Assembly: GCA_026225155.1 (NCBI GenBank)
Contig: JAMFSG010000081.1
Span: 1-12,420, forward strand
DNA from: Verrucomicrobiota bacterium
Lineage (GTDB): Bacteria; Verrucomicrobiota; Verrucomicrobiia; Limisphaerales; UBA11358
Length of the DNA stretch: 12,420 nt
Direction: 5' to 3'
Shown here: positions 7,556 through 12,420 of the stretch, in pieces
How the letters are laid out: each line of letters begins with the position of its first letter
How positions within the stretch are numbered: position 1 is the stretch's first letter
Notes under the pieces: generated by a model
Told to the model about the DNA's origin: nothing
The model's database searches: none
Seen by the model: only the letters and a program-made list of their open reading frames with translations
Translations under genes and position numbers: made by a program

Positions 7556-9337
7556 TTATTGTGCGGCTGAAACCGGCGCGCCTTTGTCCGCGAGCATCTT
7601 TTCCAGATCAAGATTGCGCGGTTCGCCGGCGGTCCGCGCCTTTTCATAATGCCAGCGCGCCAGCTGCGGCAGCGGTGGATTCTGGCTCAAATAAATCACG
7701 GCGATGTTGTTGTGCGCGGGCGCGTAATTCGGGTCAATCTGGATCGCCTTGCGCAAGGCCGTTTCCGCCTGCACGCGCAAACCTTTGTGGCTGAAACTTA
7801 CGCCGAGATAATTCTGCGTTTCCGGATTTTGCGGATCCAATTTGGCCGAACGGCTCAAGGCATCCAGCGCCTCGTCATATTTGCCCTGCGTAAATTTTAT
7901 TTTGCCGAGCATCGCCAGGTTGTAAGCGTCGTCCGGACTTTGCGCGAGCGCGGCCTTGATATGTTTTTCCGCGTCGGCCAGTTTGTTTTCCTGCATTTCA
8001 ATCGCCGCCAGATTTGCCAGCGTCAAACCGTTATTCTGGTCGCGTTGCAAAATTTTCTGATAGTCCGCATCCGCCTGGTCAAATTCGTTCCGAGAAAAAT
8101 GCTGTTGCGCCGAGGCCACCAACTCGGCCGTGCCGGCGGGCAATTGCGCGATGGATTTGCGGATCGGTTCGGGATTCGTGTCCTGCCGGAATAAGGCGAG
8201 TTCCTCGTCCGAATACGGAACCGGCTTCGATTCGTCCACCTCCACGCGCGAACGGAGCACGTTCACTTCATTGTTCAGCGCGGTGATCTGGGCGGCGGCG
8301 TCACCGACTTTGACCGGGGAATTTTTCACCTTCGCCGAATCAAGTTTTTGCACCAGATCGTTCCGCTCATCCGTCAGATCGTGGATGCGCGCCTGGGCAT
8401 TGGCCGCACTGTCCGCGAGTTGGGACGATAAATTTTTGACCTTGTTTTCAAGCGCGGTTTTTTCCAACGCCGCCAATGCATTGGCCGATTGCAACGCGGC
8501 GACTTGCGCGTGTGCGACTGTCAGCTTGCCGGACAATTCATTCGCCGCGCCCGCATCGTTCACCGCCGCCTGCAATGCCGTCAATTGCGATTTCAACCGG
8601 CCGTTTTCATCGCGCAACATTTCCAGCGAATTGGCATCCAGGCTGCCGGAACGCGCAAGATTGCGCTGCAAGGCGGTATTTTCCTGCACCAGATTTTCTG
8701 CGCGCACATGTTCGTCCGACAGTTTTTTTGCGGCTTCGGATAGTTGCTGGCGCAAATGCGAGACTTCCTTGTCGTCGGAACTTTTTACCGGTGCAGCTTT
8801 TACCTCAGTTGTTTCGCTGGCTTTCAGCAAATCATTTTCCTTCATCAGCGAACGGATCTGGTCCTGCGCGTTCACCAGCGCGCCCGCGTCAATCATGGCC
8901 GGCTGCGTGGCGAGCGCTTCCTTCAACTTCGCCTGCAACCGCGAATTTTCATCCTGCGCCGCCTGCAATTGCGTCTGCAACAGCGTCACCTGCGGATCTA
9001 CTTTCACGGCAGTTTCAACCGGTGCCGTATCGGGCGTCACAATTTTTTTTGCCGGAAATTGCAGCTGCAACTTCGTGATCTTGTCCGCCAAATCGTTCAG
9101 CCGGTAATTGACGATGTCCGTATCCCAACCGGGAAACAGCAATTGAAATTTGTGCAGCCGCGTCTGCGCGTCCTGATAAACCGGCAACGCATCTTGCGGC
9201 TGGCCGTTGTCCACCAGCGTGTCGCCCTGCTGGATCAGCGTGTAAATGGTGACGTATTTATCATCCGCCTCCTGCTGCGCGTGCACGGAACTCAACAGTG
9301 CGGACAAAAACAAAACGATCGCCAGAAACAGTTTCAT
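7556..9337 (-). CDS. Secreted coiled-coil and tetratricopeptide-repeat protein
   Basis: A 593-residue protein with a clear signal peptide (MKLFLAIVLFLSALLSSVHA, cleavage likely after Ala20), so it is exported to the periplasm or cell surface. Mature-protein regions: residues 28-70 look like one TPR-type helix pair; about 115-365 are heptad-rich coiled coil, with many Leu/Ala/Glu/Gln/Lys residues and repeats of the form ENxxLQ and LRDENGRLKSQL; about 405-570 hold at least four TPR units, for example NEFDQADADYQKILQRD, GKYDEALDALSRSAKLDPQN and VQAETALRKAIQIDPNYAPA. The family is a protein-protein scaffold type; no catalytic motif is visible and the partner is unknown. The ATG at 9337 fits the signal peptide. 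The gene lies 161 bp downstream of rbsD and has no recognisable Shine-Dalgarno sequence. A weak TTGCCA sequence lies about 30 bp upstream, but no convincing -10 box accompanies it. Confidence 0.85.
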   Translation of the reverse strand: MKLFLAIVLFLSALLSSVHAQQEADDKYVTIYTLIQQGDTLVDNGQPQDALPVYQDAQTRLHKFQLLFPGWDTDIVNYRLNDLADKITKLQLQFPAKKIVTPDTAPVETAVKVDPQVTLLQTQLQAAQDENSRLQAKLKEALATQPAMIDAGALVNAQDQIRSLMKENDLLKASETTEVKAAPVKSSDDKEVSHLRQQLSEAAKKLSDEHVRAENLVQENTALQRNLARSGSLDANSLEMLRDENGRLKSQLTALQAAVNDAGAANELSGKLTVAHAQVAALQSANALAALEKTALENKVKNLSSQLADSAANAQARIHDLTDERNDLVQKLDSAKVKNSPVKVGDAAAQITALNNEVNVLRSRVEVDESKPVPYSDEELALFRQDTNPEPIRKSIAQLPAGTAELVASAQQHFSRNEFDQADADYQKILQRDQNNGLTLANLAAIEMQENKLADAEKHIKAALAQSPDDAYNLAMLGKIKFTQGKYDEALDALSRSAKLDPQNPETQNYLGVSFSHKGLRVQAETALRKAIQIDPNYAPAHNNIAVIYLSQNPPLPQLARWHYEKARTAGEPRNLDLEKMLADKGAPVSAAQ

Positions 9338-9498
9338 GCCGGAAGAATGCCAGAGGAAAAGAATTTGGCAATGCGCGGCGCGGCTGAAAATTGGCGCCTG
9401 CTTTGGAAGGGCTAATTTTTGGTTTGAACCACGAAACCGGCGGCGATTCGCGTTATTTTTGGCGGAAGTTTTCTATTGTTTCGTCGCCAATAAACCGG

Positions 9499-9888
9499 TT
9501 AGCCCGAAATCAAAATCGTATTCGCATATTGTGTCGTGTCGCCGGTGCGGATCAGGCCGATGGCGTGCGGCACGCGTTTTTTGAATTCGACATGCGGTTC
9601 AAAAATCGTCGGCACGCCTTTCAAAGCCGCGGCAAATTTTTGGCGGACGGAGGCGGAATTATTTTTCAAAAATTCCCCGGCCTGATATGCCTGCGTGAAA
9701 TTATGATTTGCCCGCACGGCGGCGATGAGGTGCAGCACCGTCGGCAAATCATCCACGATGGAAATATCCACCGTTTCAATCTGCGGCCAGAACGGGAAAC
9801 CGCGGTCAGCGATGACCAGCGCGTTCGTGTGGCGCACGCGCGCCAGCAGCGAGAGGATTTGCGGATTGAGAATACCGTGATTGATCAT
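9499..9888 (-). CDS. rbsD: D-ribose pyranase (RbsD/FucU family)
   Basis: A 129-residue cytoplasmic mutarotase that in characterised members interconverts the pyranose and furanose forms of ribose. The sequence follows B. subtilis RbsD closely: MINHGILNPQ at the N-terminus, the catalytic-type His20 in VRHT, ADRGFP (27-32) with Asp28, and IRTGDTTQYANTIL near the C-terminus. Length is normal (about 131). It matches RbsD better than FucU, but the two are related and the sugar preference is not proven by sequence. The ATG at 9888 lies 9 bp after the stop of the phosphohexomutase gene, so the two are very likely one operon. No ribokinase or ribose transporter is in view, so it is not part of a classical rbs operon. 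Confidence 0.88.
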   Translation of the reverse strand: MINHGILNPQILSLLARVRHTNALVIADRGFPFWPQIETVDISIVDDLPTVLHLIAAVRANHNFTQAYQAGEFLKNNSASVRQKFAAALKGVPTIFEPHVEFKKRVPHAIGLIRTGDTTQYANTILISG

Positions 9889-9897
9889 GGCGGCAAT

Positions 9898-11382
<1,485 letters not shown>

Positions 11383-11383
11383 G

Positions 11384-11418
11384 GCCAAGCTTGGCAAAAG
11401 AATGTTCCCGTGCCAAGC
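11384..11418. promoter_or_regulatory. Nested palindrome/hairpin in the phosphohexomutase leader
   Basis: GCTTGGCA (11389-11396) and TGCCAAGC (11411-11418) form a perfect 8-bp inverted repeat with a 14-bp spacer. The inner arm also takes part in the perfect 12-bp palindrome GCCAAGCTTGGC (11384-11395). The hairpin ends 6 nt before the GTG start at 11382, where it would cover the ribosome-binding region. It could be a dimeric-regulator operator or an mRNA structure affecting initiation. Confidence 0.5.
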
Positions 11419-11504
11419 GAACGAAAATGATTTGCGCCTCGAATTTATTTTAAGCCGCAAATCTTTGTTGAACTTCGTCCGGATGGATTTATTGTGGAAA
11501 CGAT

Positions 11505-11939
11505 ATGAGCCAAAATCCGCGCCCGCCCTTGCCGCCATTTGATGAAACCACCGCGCTGCAAAAAGTCCAGGCCGCCGAAGACGCCTGGAATACGCGCGAT
11601 CCTGAACGCGTCGCGCTCGCCTACACCGAAAATACCGAGTGGCGCAACCGCACCGAATTCATTAACGGCCGCGCGCAAGTCATCGAATTTCTCCGGCGCA
11701 AATGGAGCAAAGAATTGGATTACCGCCTCAAAAAAGAACTTTGGGGATTTCGTAACAACCGCATGGCCGTGCGTTTTGAATACGAATGGCACGATGTTTC
11801 CGGCCAATGGTTTCGTTCCTACGGCAACGAACTTTGGGAATTTGATCCGCTTGGCTACATGCAACGCCGTTTCGCGAGCATCAATGATTTGGTGATTCAA
11901 GAAGCCGATCGAAAATTCCGTTGGGAACGGAAAGCTTAA
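11505..11939 (+). CDS. DUF1348 / NTF2-like family protein
   Basis: A 144-residue protein of the NTF2/SnoaL-like cone-barrel fold, DUF1348 family. Visible family sequence includes the N-terminal helix region VQAAEDAWNTRDPERVALAY, TEWRNR, the Trp/Phe/Tyr-rich strands (LWGFRNNRMAVRFEYEWHD, WFRSYGNELWEF), and the C-terminal MQRRFASINDL. Many members are short cytoplasmic proteins of unknown function; the pocket may bind a small hydrophobic ligand, but no enzyme activity can be assigned. The ATG at 11505 has only a weak purine-rich GGAAA upstream. It is divergent from the phosphohexomutase gene with 122 bp between the two starts, so the two may share a control region; no convincing promoter was found there. 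Confidence 0.85.
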   Translation: MSQNPRPPLPPFDETTALQKVQAAEDAWNTRDPERVALAYTENTEWRNRTEFINGRAQVIEFLRRKWSKELDYRLKKELWGFRNNRMAVRFEYEWHDVSGQWFRSYGNELWEFDPLGYMQRRFASINDLVIQEADRKFRWERKA

Positions 11940-12009
11940 ATCGTTGTTCGGACAATTTTATTTTTTGAACTGGCAAGTTGTTTTTTCGCGCCAACATTTT
12001 TTGATGCAC

Positions 12010-12031
12010 GTGCCGAAAAATCATTCGGCGC
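12010..12031. repeat. Hairpin in the DUF1348-malQ gap
   Basis: An 8-bp stem (12010-12017 with 12024-12031, GTGCCGAA against TTCGGCGC, including one G-T wobble) with a 6-nt loop lies midway in the 149-bp gap between the two plus-strand genes. No T-run follows on either strand, so it is not a typical intrinsic terminator. A weak 4-bp hairpin with six Ts lies nearer the DUF1348 stop, around 11969-11986. Confidence 0.35.
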
Positions 12032-12088
12032 ATTGCCATCGCATTTTTGTGCTATTTTGAACGCGGGCAAATATTGGTAACTAATAAC

Positions 12089-12420
12089 ATGAACCTGACG
12101 TTCCGCCTTCGCTTCGCGACCAAACCCGGCCAATCGCTTTGGCTGGCCGGCAAAGATCATCTCGCCGGCGAAATTCCACTGCAATTTTTTGATCGTGAAC
12201 ATTGGCAGACCACCCTTTCGCTGAACGACGATGCGGCCAAAACGCCGCTAAATTATTCCTACGTTTTGCGCAACGCCGACGGCGCGCAATTCACCGACTG
12301 GGGCCGTGACCGTCATCTCGTTCCGGCAAATTTCAATTGTGAAGAATTGCTCGTCATTGATTCGTGGAATGTCGCCGGTTTTCATGAAAATGCTTTTTAC
12401 ACCGAGCCGTTCCAAAAAGT
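12089..12420 (+). CDS. malQ: 4-alpha-glucanotransferase with N-terminal CBM20-like domain (5' part only)
   Basis: An open frame from ATG 12089 to the window edge, 110 codons. The text reads as a starch-binding CBM20-like domain: TFRLRFATKPGQSLWLAG, then IPLQFFDREHWQTTLSL, LNYSYVLRNADG and TDWGRDRHL. The following linker IDSWNVAGFHENAFYTEPFQK is characteristic of bacterial MalQ and plant DPE2-type disproportionating enzymes that carry starch-binding domains before a GH77 catalytic domain. Such enzymes transfer alpha-1,4-glucan segments between maltodextrins or glycogen. The catalytic domain is outside the window, so the assignment depends on the N-terminus alone. No strong Shine-Dalgarno sequence is seen; a GGTAA lies about 13 nt upstream. 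Confidence 0.8.
   Translation, partial: MNLTFRLRFATKPGQSLWLAGKDHLAGEIPLQFFDREHWQTTLSLNDDAAKTPLNYSYVLRNADGAQFTDWGRDRHLVPANFNCEELLVIDSWNVAGFHENAFYTEPFQK

Noticed and set aside
8130..9415. Long plus-strand open frames (325 and 223 codons) opposite the TPR gene
   Set aside because: They are complementary to the coiled-coil coding region, and their Ser/Cys/Ala-rich or Arg/Gln-rich composition mirrors that region. No motif or plausible start context supports them.
11383..11538. A 52-residue N-terminal extension of the phosphohexomutase from an ATG at 11538
   Set aside because: It would start inside the divergent DUF1348 gene and cross the leader hairpin. The added residues are non-conserved, whereas GTG 11382 directly precedes the family's normal N-terminus.
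11936..12202. A minus-strand open frame of 88 codons over the DUF1348-malQ gap
   Set aside because: It overlaps the clear start of malQ on the other strand and its product is a basic, featureless sequence.

Overview
The window reads as an ordinary chromosomal segment of a Gram-negative bacterium, most likely a member of Verrucomicrobiota (possibly the Limisphaerales/Pedosphaera group). This is inferred from three things: the gene types (a starch-binding-domain MalQ, a fucose isomerase with no fuc operon, and a secreted coiled-coil/TPR protein), the weak or absent Shine-Dalgarno sequences, and the hairpin repeats placed between and inside genes. No gene here fixes the taxonomy alone. I see no phage, plasmid, CRISPR, toxin-antitoxin or defence genes, and no convincing new multi-gene system.

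Layout. Positions 1-191 (+) hold the 3' end of an AraC-type regulator, which converges on hrpA (203-4324, -), a DEAH-box RNA helicase. Upstream of hrpA on the same strand is an initiator tRNA-fMet gene (4428-4504) with its own intrinsic terminator (4391-4419) and a candidate promoter. Next comes a run of minus-strand genes, listed here in transcription order: a phosphohexomutase (9898-11382), an RbsD-like D-ribose pyranase (9499-9888), a secreted coiled-coil/TPR protein (7556-9337), a YjbQ/UPF0047 protein (7041-7460), L-fucose isomerase (5141-6931) and a DUF218 membrane protein (4553-5137). At the right end two genes read on the plus strand: a DUF1348/NTF2-like protein (11505-11939) and the start of a 4-alpha-glucanotransferase with an N-terminal CBM20-like domain (12089 to the edge).

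How the genes work together. Several act on sugars: the phosphohexomutase and RbsD (9 bp apart, likely co-transcribed), FucI, and MalQ. A role in polysaccharide or storage-glucan use is plausible, but they do not form one pathway operon. fucI and the DUF218 gene are 3 bp apart and probably translationally coupled.

Most noteworthy signals: (1) a 71-bp inverted-repeat element inside the phosphohexomutase reading frame that appears to add about 25 residues to an interdomain linker; (2) a second inverted repeat of similar size and loop between the TPR gene and yjbQ; (3) an initiator tRNA whose anticodon stem has A29-U41 in place of the first of the usual three G-C pairs; (4) a hairpin just upstream of the phosphohexomutase start. 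Several long open frames opposite hrpA, fucI and the TPR gene are judged to be shadows of the real genes.
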